DNA of 44,653 bases from NCBI GenBank assembly GCA_017960855.1, contig JAGCYJ010000008.1:1-44653 (forward strand), written 5' to 3'. Source of the DNA: Alphaproteobacteria bacterium (GTDB taxonomy: Bacteria > Pseudomonadota > Alphaproteobacteria > Rs-D84). The notes below the pieces were generated by a model. That model saw nothing but the letters and a program-made list of their open reading frames with translations. It was not told the origin of the DNA and searched no databases. The position numbers and the translations under genes are program-made. Positions 35,385 to 42,086 of this stretch are shown here, one piece after another (the stretch's first letter is position 1; every line of letters starts with the position of its first letter).

Positions 35385-36524
35385 CTATAATTCGGTCAAT
35401 GGCCAGCGGGGGCGGGGTGCCACTGGTTCTGTCACAATATTTCCAACACGATAGTTTTCCAATCCAGCCCATGCAATCATTGCACCATTGTCGGTACACA
35501 GATTCATTGGTGGCGCGGCGAAAACCACACCTTGTTTGTGTGCCAATTCTTCCATAGCGGTGCGAATTGCGCTGTTCTTGGCAACACCGCCAGCAACCAC
35601 TAATGTCTTGGGGGCGGCTTCGCGTACACGTTTGTCTGCAAATGCGTGGTTTAAACGGTTTATAATGCAATCAACTACAGATGCTTGGAACGATGCACAA
35701 AAATCATTTATAAATGTTTCATCGCGTTCCGTTTCTGGAACACGTCCAAGGAATACGCGTGCGGCGGTTTTTATACCACTGAAACTGAAATCGCATCCTG
35801 GTTTGTCGCATAATGGGCGCGGAAAATCAAATGCATGCGGGTTGCCGTTTGACGCACGTTTATCAACAATTGGTCCCCCGGGATATCCCAGCCCCAACAT
35901 TTTTGCGACCTTGTCAAATGCTTCGCCGGCACTGTCGTCCAGTGTTTGACCGATAAGTTCATATTTGCCAACACCACGAACCAATAAAATCTGACAATGA
36001 CCGCCCGACGCCAACATCAACAGGTATGGAAAATCAACATTAGTTTTACCGTCTGCGCCAGACGCAGATGATGCGTGTAAACGCGGAACCAGTGCGTGTC
36101 CTTCCAGGTGATTCACAGCCACCAATGGTTTTCCGGTTGATTGTGCAATTCCTGTTGCTGCCAACCAGCCAACCAAAACACCGCCAATAAGGCCCGGACC
36201 CGCGGTTGCGGCAATAACATCTATGTCGTCCATAGTTTTGCCGGCATTAGACAAAGTTTGTTTGATAACTTCATCAATCGCCAATATATGTGCGCGTGCC
36301 GCCAATTCTGGTACAACGCCACCGTATTTTTGATGCTCGGGTATTTGTGAATAAATGATATGTGACAAAATATTGCGGTCTGAATCCACAATCGCCGCAG
36401 ATGTTTCGTCGCACGACGATTCAATCCCTAAACACAAAATAGGTTTGTCGGGGGAATTGTTGTCGTGGGCGACGGCATTTAATTTGCCCATATCCATACG
36501 TAATAATTTATTATCGTCTGTCAT
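35385..36524 (-). CDS. tsaD: tRNA N6-threonylcarbamoyladenosine synthase TsaD
   Basis: TsaD transfers the threonylcarbamoyl group to A37 of tRNAs reading ANN codons, with TsaB and TsaE. The 379-residue protein has LGIESSCDETSAA near residue 32, the metal-binding H-x-x-x-H as NHLEGHALV near 139, LMLASGGHCQI, and CTDNGAMIAW near the end. About 28 extra residues precede the first core strand. The ATG overlaps the DUF1460 stop by 4 bases. TsaB is encoded elsewhere in the window, and tsaC and tsaE are not seen. Confidence 0.97.
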   Translation of the reverse strand: MTDDNKLLRMDMGKLNAVAHDNNSPDKPILCLGIESSCDETSAAIVDSDRNILSHIIYSQIPEHQKYGGVVPELAARAHILAIDEVIKQTLSNAGKTMDDIDVIAATAGPGLIGGVLVGWLAATGIAQSTGKPLVAVNHLEGHALVPRLHASSASGADGKTNVDFPYLLMLASGGHCQILLVRGVGKYELIGQTLDDSAGEAFDKVAKMLGLGYPGGPIVDKRASNGNPHAFDFPRPLCDKPGCDFSFSGIKTAARVFLGRVPETERDETFINDFCASFQASVVDCIINRLNHAFADKRVREAAPKTLVVAGGVAKNSAIRTAMEELAHKQGVVFAAPPMNLCTDNGAMIAWAGLENYRVGNIVTEPVAPRPRWPLTEL

Positions 36525-37213
36525 TTTCTTGGTTCCAATAACATAATACCCAAATTATTAGGCGATTTTTTGCGTTTTGCAACATAATCATAAAAATTAA
36601 CATCAACAATTTGTCCACGGTCTGACGAAGCATGACGCAGAGTCCCGTCGGGCAACAAGAACCCCATGTGCATAACGGCTAAATCCGTCCCCAGTGTATC
36701 GGTATCCTTGTATTTGTCGCCGATAAACAGTACAACCAATGGTTCCGTGGTGTGTATTTTGCCTAACACACTGTACGGAATATACTTCAAATGAACGGTT
36801 TGAACAGGTGTATCATCGTCAATGTCATAATTCTTTTTAAGCCAATTTGCGCGGTCTATGCGGACATCACGGGTGGCTGTGGTGCCGTATTTCCGGGTCA
36901 CATCCGTCAAAATATCAGAATTATTCGGCAACCAATCTGTTTCAACAAAGTGATTGCGGTTCACAAAATCAACAACGCCGTCTTTATACCTGATTTTTGT
37001 AAGTTTGTTCAAATCAGTGTCCGCTAATGCTGTTTCAACAAAAGTAGTGCAGTCAAAGGCATCAAGGCGCATCAGAGGGTCAGCATCGGGCAAGCAACCT
37101 TCGCCAAGTGGATTGTTGACGTATTTTGCACCAACATACTGTTCACCAATCGTTGCGCCGCACGCACATGTGGTACAGACGACAGAAAAGAACAGGGCAA
37201 CAGGTGCTTTCAT
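36521..37213 (-). CDS. DUF1460-type (amidase/NlpC-P60-like) exported protein
   Basis: The 230-residue protein has a signal peptide (residues 1-19, ending CACGA) and the DUF1460 pattern. YVGAKYVNNPL is at residue 26 and LDAFDCTTFVET at 50 (Cys55 the likely nucleophile). W(L)PNNSDILTDVT, KYIPYSVL and HMGFLLPDG follow (the likely catalytic His), then LRHASSDRGQIVDV. Members of the group are murein amidase or endopeptidase-like enzymes. A periplasmic cell-wall role is therefore likely. It is coupled to tsaD by ATGA overlap. Confidence 0.87.
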   Translation of the reverse strand: MKAPVALFFSVVCTTCACGATIGEQYVGAKYVNNPLGEGCLPDADPLMRLDAFDCTTFVETALADTDLNKLTKIRYKDGVVDFVNRNHFVETDWLPNNSDILTDVTRKYGTTATRDVRIDRANWLKKNYDIDDDTPVQTVHLKYIPYSVLGKIHTTEPLVVLFIGDKYKDTDTLGTDLAVMHMGFLLPDGTLRHASSDRGQIVDVNFYDYVAKRKKSPNNLGIMLLEPRK

Positions 37214-37217
37214 AGCA

Positions 37218-37517
37218 TTAGATATTTTCTTTTAATATTATGCCCGTGTGGCACAGTGAAATGGCATCACGAACAATCATTTCGTGTGAATCTGGTAATG
37301 TTGCCATCTTGCTAACACAGGCAACGATTAAATCAATATTGGCATCATCACTGGCGGTGACAACGCGCGCGGTGGCAATACGTTGATCAGCCGATGCAGA
37401 TGCCCAGTTTTTCAGATTTCCAACCGATAAATCATTTGAACGTTGGGTGTGAAAGAATATAAAGAACACAGCCAGTAAAACAGCAATTCCCAACAAGAAC
37501 TTTAATACAAATTTCAT
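37218..37517 (-). CDS. Small exported or membrane-anchored protein (99 aa)
   Basis: Residues 4-22 form a hydrophobic signal anchor (VLKFLLGIAVLLAVFFIFF). A soluble part of about 75 residues with two Cys (VACVSKM and SLCHTG) follows. GGGGGAAAAT is an excellent ribosome site. It lies between DUF2155 and DUF1460 genes with short gaps, so it is probably part of the same envelope-related operon. No family recognised. Confidence 0.78.
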   Translation of the reverse strand: MKFVLKFLLGIAVLLAVFFIFFHTQRSNDLSVGNLKNWASASADQRIATARVVTASDDANIDLIVACVSKMATLPDSHEMIVRDAISLCHTGIILKENI

Positions 37518-37541
37518 ATTTTCCCCCTGTAAAGATTCAGA

Positions 37542-37898
37542 TTATTCGCAGCGCACCAACCACATGTCAAAATCCGCATTTTGCAATGGGTTTTCGCCCG
37601 GTTCATTTTTATTCATCCAACCGCTGAATATCTTTCCATCATTAGCAGTAGAGATTTCAATGAACATATAAGAGTTTTCTGCTTGAAACGGATCGGTTTG
37701 TTTACATGAACGAATAATAAAATTTAATTTTTCGTATTTCATGTCTGTGCCGACCGGAATCGCTGAAGTATATGTTTTCCCAGATGTTTTGTCCAATATG
37801 GTAATAACCGCGCTTTGCCGATCAACATATGCGGTCGCCGGTGCAAATAGCCCGAAAAATACAAACAACGAAATTAAAATCGCAGATAATTTTTTCAT
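37542..37898 (-). CDS. DUF2155 family exported protein
   Basis: This 118-residue protein has a cleavable signal peptide (residues 1-23, cut after APATA). It carries the DUF2155 pattern: ITILDKTSGKTYT near the start, IPVGTDMKYEKLNFIIRSC, then FIEIST, and FSGWM near 88 with a final DMWLVRCE. The family is largely alphaproteobacterial and of unknown function. The start at 37898 follows from the promoter, which ends 7 bases upstream; no ribosome site is present. Confidence 0.87.
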   Translation of the reverse strand: MKKLSAILISLFVFFGLFAPATAYVDRQSAVITILDKTSGKTYTSAIPVGTDMKYEKLNFIIRSCKQTDPFQAENSYMFIEISTANDGKIFSGWMNKNEPGENPLQNADFDMWLVRCE

Positions 37899-37905
37899 GA
37901 TTGAC

Positions 37906-37934
37906 ATTTTACATTTGCATATCGCCAATGTCAA
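37906..37934 (-). promoter_or_regulatory. Promoter of the DUF2155-tsaD-xseA operon, predicted leaderless
   Basis: On the minus strand a perfect TTGACA (37929-37934), 17 bases and TAAAAT (37906-37911). The ATG begins 7 bases after the -10, so the transcript should start at the ATG itself. Confidence 0.65.
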
Positions 37935-37950
37935 ACTTATAAATTATGAA

Positions 37951-37977
37951 AATAAAAAGTCCCGCATTTGCGGGACT
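37951..37977 (-). terminator. Rho-independent terminator of the rpsP-rplS operon
   Basis: On the minus strand AGTCCCGC and GCGGGACT form an 8-bp stem with a 4-base loop, followed by TTTTATTTT. It lies 21 bases after the rplS stop. Confidence 0.92.
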
Positions 37978-37998
37978 GTTCTAACAAAAGGACTTTTG

Positions 37999-38391
37999 TT
38001 ATTTGTTCGCAGATTTTTCTGCTGATGTTGCAGACAAATCTTCCACAATACGTGCTTTCTTGCCCGACAAACCACGCAAGAAGAACAATTTTGCACGACG
38101 AACACGACCGATACGAACTTTTTCAATCTTTTCGATTGCCGGTGTGTAAAGTGGGAACTTGCGTTCAACGCCAACACCATAAGATTCACGACGAACCGTA
38201 AATGATGCGTTATTGCCATTGCCACCATCACGTGCGATAACGACACCTTCGAACACTTGGATACGGAACTTGTCGCCATCTTTAATTTTTACATGAACTT
38301 TTACTGTATCACCCGCTTTAAAGTCAGGGATTTTCTTGTCGGCAGCAACTTTTGCGATATTCGCTGCTTCTACTTTTTTCAAGATACTCAT
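37999..38391 (-). CDS. rplS: 50S ribosomal protein bL19
   Basis: The 130-residue protein has the bL19 core: [54 protein letters not shown], and [25 protein letters not shown] short low-complexity tail follows. bL19 sits at the 30S-50S interface. An AAAGGATAA site lies in the end of trmD, one base of spacing between genes. It is the last gene of the operon before the terminator. Confidence 0.98.
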   Translation of the reverse strand: MSILKKVEAANIAKVAADKKIPDFKAGDTVKVHVKIKDGDKFRIQVFEGVVIARDGGNGNNASFTVRRESYGVGVERKFPLYTPAIEKIEKVRIGRVRRAKLFFLRGLSGKKARIVEDLSATSAEKSANK

Positions 38392-38392
38392 T

Positions 38393-39073
38393 TTACTTAT
38401 CCTTTATTAAGTCCGGACGACGTTCTTTTGTTATTTCGTCCGATTGTTGTTTCCGCCACCGTTCTATATTGCCGTGGTGGCCAGACAGCAGGACTTCTGG
38501 GACTTTGTGTCCACGCCATACTGACGGTCGGGTATATAACGGCCATTCTAACCCGCCGATTTCAAAACTTTCATTCGCGGTGGATTCAGCGCCACCGTGC
38601 AGCACATTATCTAACACGCGAACGCAACTGTCAATAAAAACTTGCGCGGCGATTTCGCCACCCGACAGTATATAGTCGCCAATGGAAAGTTCCATTATAT
38701 CATATTCGTCGATAATACGCTGGTCAATTCCTTCGTACCGACCGCAAAGCAGGGTATATGTCGCATCTTTGTCGGCGGAAAACTGGCGTACCATTTTCTG
38801 GGTCAGTTGTGGGCCTCGTGGCGAAAAGTATATGATTTTCCCGCGTTTTTTAAGTGAATCAATCGCATCTGACAGTGGTTCTGGACGCATAACCATACCC
38901 GCACCACCACCGAATTGTTCGTCATCAACACTGCCATAATTATTTATGGCAAAGTCGCGAATGTTCACCGCGTCATACGACCAAATCCCTTTTTCAAGGG
39001 CGCGACCAACAACCCCGCCGGAAAGTGTGCCGGGGAACATTTCTGGAAAAATAGTCAGTATATTAAAGTGCAT
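38393..39073 (-). CDS. trmD: tRNA (guanine-N1)-methyltransferase TrmD
   Basis: TrmD makes m1G37 in tRNAs with a G36. The 226-residue SPOUT-fold enzyme shows [11 protein letters not shown] at the start, [45 protein letters not shown], and [11 protein letters not shown] at the knot. Length is normal for the family. No ribosome site is visible; translation may depend on the 39076 gene, whose stop is 2 bases upstream. Confidence 0.98.
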   Translation of the reverse strand: MHFNILTIFPEMFPGTLSGGVVGRALEKGIWSYDAVNIRDFAINNYGSVDDEQFGGGAGMVMRPEPLSDAIDSLKKRGKIIYFSPRGPQLTQKMVRQFSADKDATYTLLCGRYEGIDQRIIDEYDIMELSIGDYILSGGEIAAQVFIDSCVRVLDNVLHGGAESTANESFEIGGLEWPLYTRPSVWRGHKVPEVLLSGHHGNIERWRKQQSDEITKERRPDLIKDK

Positions 39074-39075
39074 TG

Positions 39076-39687
39076 TTATTTTTGCTTTTTCTTTACATTA
39101 CATATACATGTATGACACTTGGTCAAGAAAGCTGAAAACACTTTTGAATCAGCATGTGGCACAAAGACGTCATAACTTGAATCTAGGTGTGGCATGATAA
39201 CCACATTAGCATGCGTTTTTTCTAATTCCTGCACGATGGGGCATTTGTGGCGCAACGTGTACAACGCGCCGAAACAAAACTGCTGCAATCTAAAATCACA
39301 TGTTGATTTCGCAACACACTGTTTTGACCATGTATTCGCAGGGGCAGTCAAATGAGATTTGTCAATGAATCTTACTTCAGCTGTGGTTTGGTTGTGGGGG
39401 TCAATAGTTTGTAAGCCAGATTTTTGTTTTCTGAAGTTCCCAAGATCCATTATTTCAACTGTTTTACCATCTAAAAGCATACGACTGCCATGGCAATATC
39501 CACCGTGTGGACATGGCATACGTTCAGGGATAACATGCACCCCATTTGTAATATCATATTTTTGAAATTGTTCACATACATAAACACACGGTACTGGCAC
39601 CCTGTACACTTGGCGTGGACCTTTGCCGTAAAGCAGCCATTCTAGTGTAAACTTTGTTGATGTATTTTGTTTGTTTTTGTCAGTCAT
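39076..39687 (-). CDS. Cysteine-containing hypothetical protein (203 aa) in the rpsP operon
   Basis: Not recognised. The start at 39687 (MTDKNKQN) is favoured because an AAGGGA site lies upstream and the longer frame would overlap the previous gene. Cys groups include VPCVYVCEQF, MPCPHGGYCHG, CVAKSTCDFRLQQFC, KCPIV and KCHTCICN near the C-terminus. These look like metal-binding or redox pairs, but no known zinc finger fits. No signal peptide is seen. It lies between trmD and three smaller Cys-containing genes. Confidence 0.75.
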   Translation of the reverse strand: MTDKNKQNTSTKFTLEWLLYGKGPRQVYRVPVPCVYVCEQFQKYDITNGVHVIPERMPCPHGGYCHGSRMLLDGKTVEIMDLGNFRKQKSGLQTIDPHNQTTAEVRFIDKSHLTAPANTWSKQCVAKSTCDFRLQQFCFGALYTLRHKCPIVQELEKTHANVVIMPHLDSSYDVFVPHADSKVFSAFLTKCHTCICNVKKKQK

Positions 39688-39707
39688 ATCTTGTTCCCTT
39701 GTCAATT

Positions 39708-39983
39708 TTATTTCTGTACACCGTACTTTTTGTGACATGCCGCCGCATAGTACAGAAGGGTTTGAAGACCGTATTTGTCCAGTTTTGGTAAATCAATATC
39801 AATTCTGCGACCAAAAACTTCCCTGTTTGTGCGGTCAAAAACACTCATGTCTTTGTAGCGAGATTCTTGTTGCATACATTTTACTTCGCAAAACACAAAA
39901 CAGTTGTTATTAAAATTACCTTCCCATGGGCAATTTTCACAACTGCATATAAGTTCGCCACAAAATCGTATTTCTATCTTCAT
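39708..39983 (-). CDS. Cysteine-containing hypothetical protein (91 aa) in the rpsP operon
   Basis: Six Cys cluster in the first 37 residues (FCGELICSCENCPWEG, then NCFVFCEVKCMQQ). A polar part with RRIDIDLPKLDKYGLQTLL follows. A zinc-binding or iron-sulfur role would fit the spacing but is unproven. No family recognised. It has no signal peptide. Confidence 0.72.
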   Translation of the reverse strand: MKIEIRFCGELICSCENCPWEGNFNNNCFVFCEVKCMQQESRYKDMSVFDRTNREVFGRRIDIDLPKLDKYGLQTLLYYAAACHKKYGVQK

Positions 39984-39997
39984 TTTTTAATATCTTT

Positions 39998-40246
39998 TTA
40001 TTTGTGTGTTGGACTGTGTTTACACATGGCCTTTAATCTTTGAACGTTTTTATAGATTTCAGGTAATTTTGCCAATGATTCAGGATCTGTGTTGCGTAAA
40101 ACGACATTGTTTGTTGAACCGCGATCACGGTGAAGTAAAATGTTTTGCGTGCTATTAATGTAGTTTTCCACAGGGCACATATCTTTTAAGCCGCGTTGGC
40201 AATCAAGACATGTTGTTAAAACAAGCGAGAATGTAGGATTTTTCAT
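39998..40246 (-). CDS. Small Cys-motif protein (82 aa), paralogue of its upstream neighbour
   Basis: The N-terminus has LTTCLDCQRGLKDMCPVENY, which lines up with LLECRSCYCPYTYDRCPVSQF of the 99-residue gene upstream (C-x2-C-x6/8-CPV). Both end with a short helix containing IYK or TYK and a final Cys. AAAGGAAT precedes the ATG. The three Cys and CPV may bind a metal. Function unknown. Confidence 0.72.
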   Translation of the reverse strand: MKNPTFSLVLTTCLDCQRGLKDMCPVENYINSTQNILLHRDRGSTNNVVLRNTDPESLAKLPEIYKNVQRLKAMCKHSPTHK

Positions 40247-40258
40247 TTTTAATTCCTT

Positions 40259-40558
40259 TTATTTTGTGTTTTGAGGATTACGATAAGGACACGTGTCGCG
40301 AATTTCTGCTATTTTCTTATATGTTTCAAAAAGTTCGTCTTTCAGATTTGGATTTTCATCGGCTTCATTGTGGAATCTGTAAAGGTATTGAGCAATGTAT
40401 CCCAAATCTCGTCCAGATGCCATTCCATGATATTCTATGGCAGGTTGTTTCGGGTTATACAAGAATTGAGACACAGGGCAACGGTCGTAAGTATAGGGGC
40501 AATAACATGACCGGCATTCCAAAAGAGTTAAAGAATGAATAACGCTTGTCGGTTCCAT
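40259..40558 (-). CDS. Small Cys-motif protein (99 aa), paralogue of its downstream neighbour
   Basis: This has a C-x2-C-x8-CPV motif at residues 15-28, a middle part with EYHGMASGRDLGYIAQYLYRF, and a C-terminal helix ending RDTCPYRN. It shares the Cys motif and helix with the 82-residue gene that follows, which suggests tandem duplication. AAGGGAATT precedes the ATG. It lies 12 bases after rimM. Confidence 0.73.
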   Translation of the reverse strand: MEPTSVIHSLTLLECRSCYCPYTYDRCPVSQFLYNPKQPAIEYHGMASGRDLGYIAQYLYRFHNEADENPNLKDELFETYKKIAEIRDTCPYRNPQNTK

Positions 40559-40569
40559 TGTAATTCCCT

Positions 40570-41031
40570 TTACACAAGTATCGTTTTGTTTTTCATATCA
40601 ACATCTGCGCCGATAAAAGAAACATATTCGCCATTGTCCAATTCAATTATGTCGCCCGCGCCAAAGTTTTGGAAACCGGCAACAATACCGATTTTTTCGC
40701 CACCACGCATAACCGAAAAGCCAATCAGGTCCGCTTGGTAATATTCGCTGCCTTTAAGGTCGGGCAGGGTGTCGCGATTTATAAACAATTCAGTGCCACG
40801 CAGAGTTTCCGCCGCGTTACGATCATCATAACCCGCAATATGTGCGATTATGACGGTTGAATTTGGAACAACGCGGATGAATTTAAAGTCGGATTCTTTG
40901 AACTTTGCACTTTGAACTTTGAACTTTTGAAAATCCCGGGGATTTTCGCTGTATGTCTGTATTCTAACATCCCCGCGAATACCCTGGGGGGCAACGATTT
41001 TTCCGACCAAGATTTGTTTGCTTGTCGTCAT
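40570..41031 (-). CDS. rimM: 16S rRNA processing protein RimM
   Basis: RimM assists 30S maturation by binding uS19 and the 3' domain of 16S rRNA. The 153-residue protein has the N-terminal VGKIVAPQGIRGDVRIQTYSE and IAGYDDRNAAETLRGTELFI. LPDLKGSEYYQADLIGFSV and the PRC-barrel part follow, ending SFIGADVDMKNKTILV. The start at 41031 is chosen because it lies 5 bases after the previous stop; a longer frame overlaps that gene. A stretch near residue 36 (FQKFKVQSAKFKESDFKF) comes from a short DNA repeat and probably forms a loop. No clear ribosome site. Confidence 0.93.
   Translation of the reverse strand: MTTSKQILVGKIVAPQGIRGDVRIQTYSENPRDFQKFKVQSAKFKESDFKFIRVVPNSTVIIAHIAGYDDRNAAETLRGTELFINRDTLPDLKGSEYYQADLIGFSVMRGGEKIGIVAGFQNFGAGDIIELDNGEYVSFIGADVDMKNKTILV
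40894..40928. repeat. Five-copy 7-base repeat inside rimM
   Basis: On the plus strand five consecutive 7-mers read TTCTTTG, AACTTTG, CACTTTG, AACTTTG, AACTTTT. On the coding strand they give the KFKVQSAKFK stretch. The sequence departs from the usual RimM sequence there, so it looks like a repeat expanded or inserted into the gene. Confidence 0.7.
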
Positions 41032-41036
41032 ATTGT

Positions 41037-41438
41037 TTAGTGTTGTCTTTGCTCGTGCAAACTGCATAGCGTCATATAATTGTGTGGACAGCCGTCAAAC
41101 ATATCAGCACTGGTATAAATTACATTAGAAAGACGTTTTTTGGCGTGATATTCAATCGCATTACGCCATTCGTCAAGCACGCGTTGTTTGTCGCGACACC
41201 ATTTGAAATTAAACGGACAGCGTGTTTCAGGGCAAATTTTCCGTTCTTCCTTGTCCTGTTGTGCGCTATACACATTATGATGCGATGAAGCAAAGAAATT
41301 CGGTTCTTTATCCAAATCTATGCTATACACATCTGGCGCGTGATATGACGATGCCACCACTGACTTGTCCAAGCGGACATCAAACGTTTCAGTCAGTGGT
41401 GCAACATATGTTAATTTAATTTTCATGTCGTTCGTCAT
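41037..41438 (-). CDS. Cysteine-containing hypothetical protein (133 aa) between rpsP and rimM
   Basis: The N-terminal half is beta-like (KIKLTYVAPLTETFDVRL). A Cys-rich segment, KICPETRCPFNFKWCRDKQRVLDEW, lies near residues 67-92, and the C-terminus has FDGCPHNYMTLCSLHEQ. The Cys-x5-Cys-x6-Cys spacing could coordinate a metal. The start may be Met1 (41438) or Met5 (41426). It sits 20 bases after rpsP and 5 bases before rimM. Not recognised. Confidence 0.73.
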   Translation of the reverse strand: MTNDMKIKLTYVAPLTETFDVRLDKSVVASSYHAPDVYSIDLDKEPNFFASSHHNVYSAQQDKEERKICPETRCPFNFKWCRDKQRVLDEWRNAIEYHAKKRLSNVIYTSADMFDGCPHNYMTLCSLHEQRQH

Positions 41439-41458
41439 ACTTTCTGCTTTTTATTGTA

Positions 41459-41914
41459 TTATTCAGCAGCAGCTTCAGTTGCAGGTGCTTCTTCGGCAAC
41501 TGGTGCTTCGGCTGGGACTTCTGCGGCGGCCTTGGCTGCGGCTTCGGCGGCTGCTTTTTCTTCTGCTATCTTTGCCAATTTTGCTTCTTTATCTTTAATC
41601 TTCTGTTGTGTCTTTTCCGAAGGTTGATTCTTCTTTGTTTGAACAGGGATTGGTTTTGCAGTTGCCAAACCGGCCTTGACCAAGAACTTGTAAACGCGGT
41701 CGGATGGTTGTGCACCCTTGGCAATCCATGCCTTGATTTCATCAATTTTCAAAACAACGCGTTTGTCGCTATCTTTTGGTTGCATTGGGTCATATTTACC
41801 AACAACTTCCAAAATGTTGCCAGAATTACGTGCATTACGTGAATCTGTGACAACAACGTGATAATATGGGCGTTTTTTTGCCCCATAACGTGCTAATCTG
41901 ATAACAGTAGCCAT
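41459..41914 (-). CDS. rpsP: 30S ribosomal protein bS16 with Ala-rich extension
   Basis: The core (residues 1-85) shows [40 protein letters not shown] and [29 protein letters not shown], typical of bS16, which helps fold the 16S 5' domain. About 65 further residues form a Lys-rich helix ([14 protein letters not shown]) and then a run of Ala, Glu and Pro. This tail is longer than in E. coli (82 residues in total) but such tails occur in alphaproteobacteria. AAGGAG precedes the ATG. Confidence 0.97.
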   Translation of the reverse strand: MATVIRLARYGAKKRPYYHVVVTDSRNARNSGNILEVVGKYDPMQPKDSDKRVVLKIDEIKAWIAKGAQPSDRVYKFLVKAGLATAKPIPVQTKKNQPSEKTQQKIKDKEAKLAKIAEEKAAAEAAAKAAAEVPAEAPVAEEAPATEAAAE

Positions 41915-42045
41915 GCTTTTTACTCCTTAGGTTTTAAACTGTTTTATCCAAAAGAAAACCGCCATCAAGGGCGAAACTCGCCGGATGATGTTCCACACGC
42001 ATACTGCGTACTGGGTGATTCAAAATGGCAATCTTTGGGATTTGC
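41915..42045 (-). promoter_or_regulatory. Structured leader of the rpsP operon
   Basis: The predicted transcript carries about 130 bases before rpsP. Hairpins are ACGCA-GTA-TGCGT (41997-42009) and GGCGA-GTT-TCGCC (41970-41982). GCCAT (42025-42029) can pair with ATGGC (41961-41965) to close a junction. CATCA upstream of the second hairpin can instead pair with TGATG, which overlaps the same bases, giving two exclusive folds. It may allow regulation, but that is inferred from pairing alone. Confidence 0.4.
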
Positions 42046-42051
42046 AGGTCA

Positions 42052-42080
42052 ATTATTACCCGATTTTTAGCAAAAGTCAA
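42052..42080 (-). promoter_or_regulatory. Promoter of the rpsP operon
   Basis: On the minus strand TTGACT (42075-42080), 17 bases and AATAAT (42052-42057, five of six matches). It lies in the gap after the solenoid gene, which ends at 42087. Confidence 0.55.
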
Positions 42081-42086
42081 ATAAAA

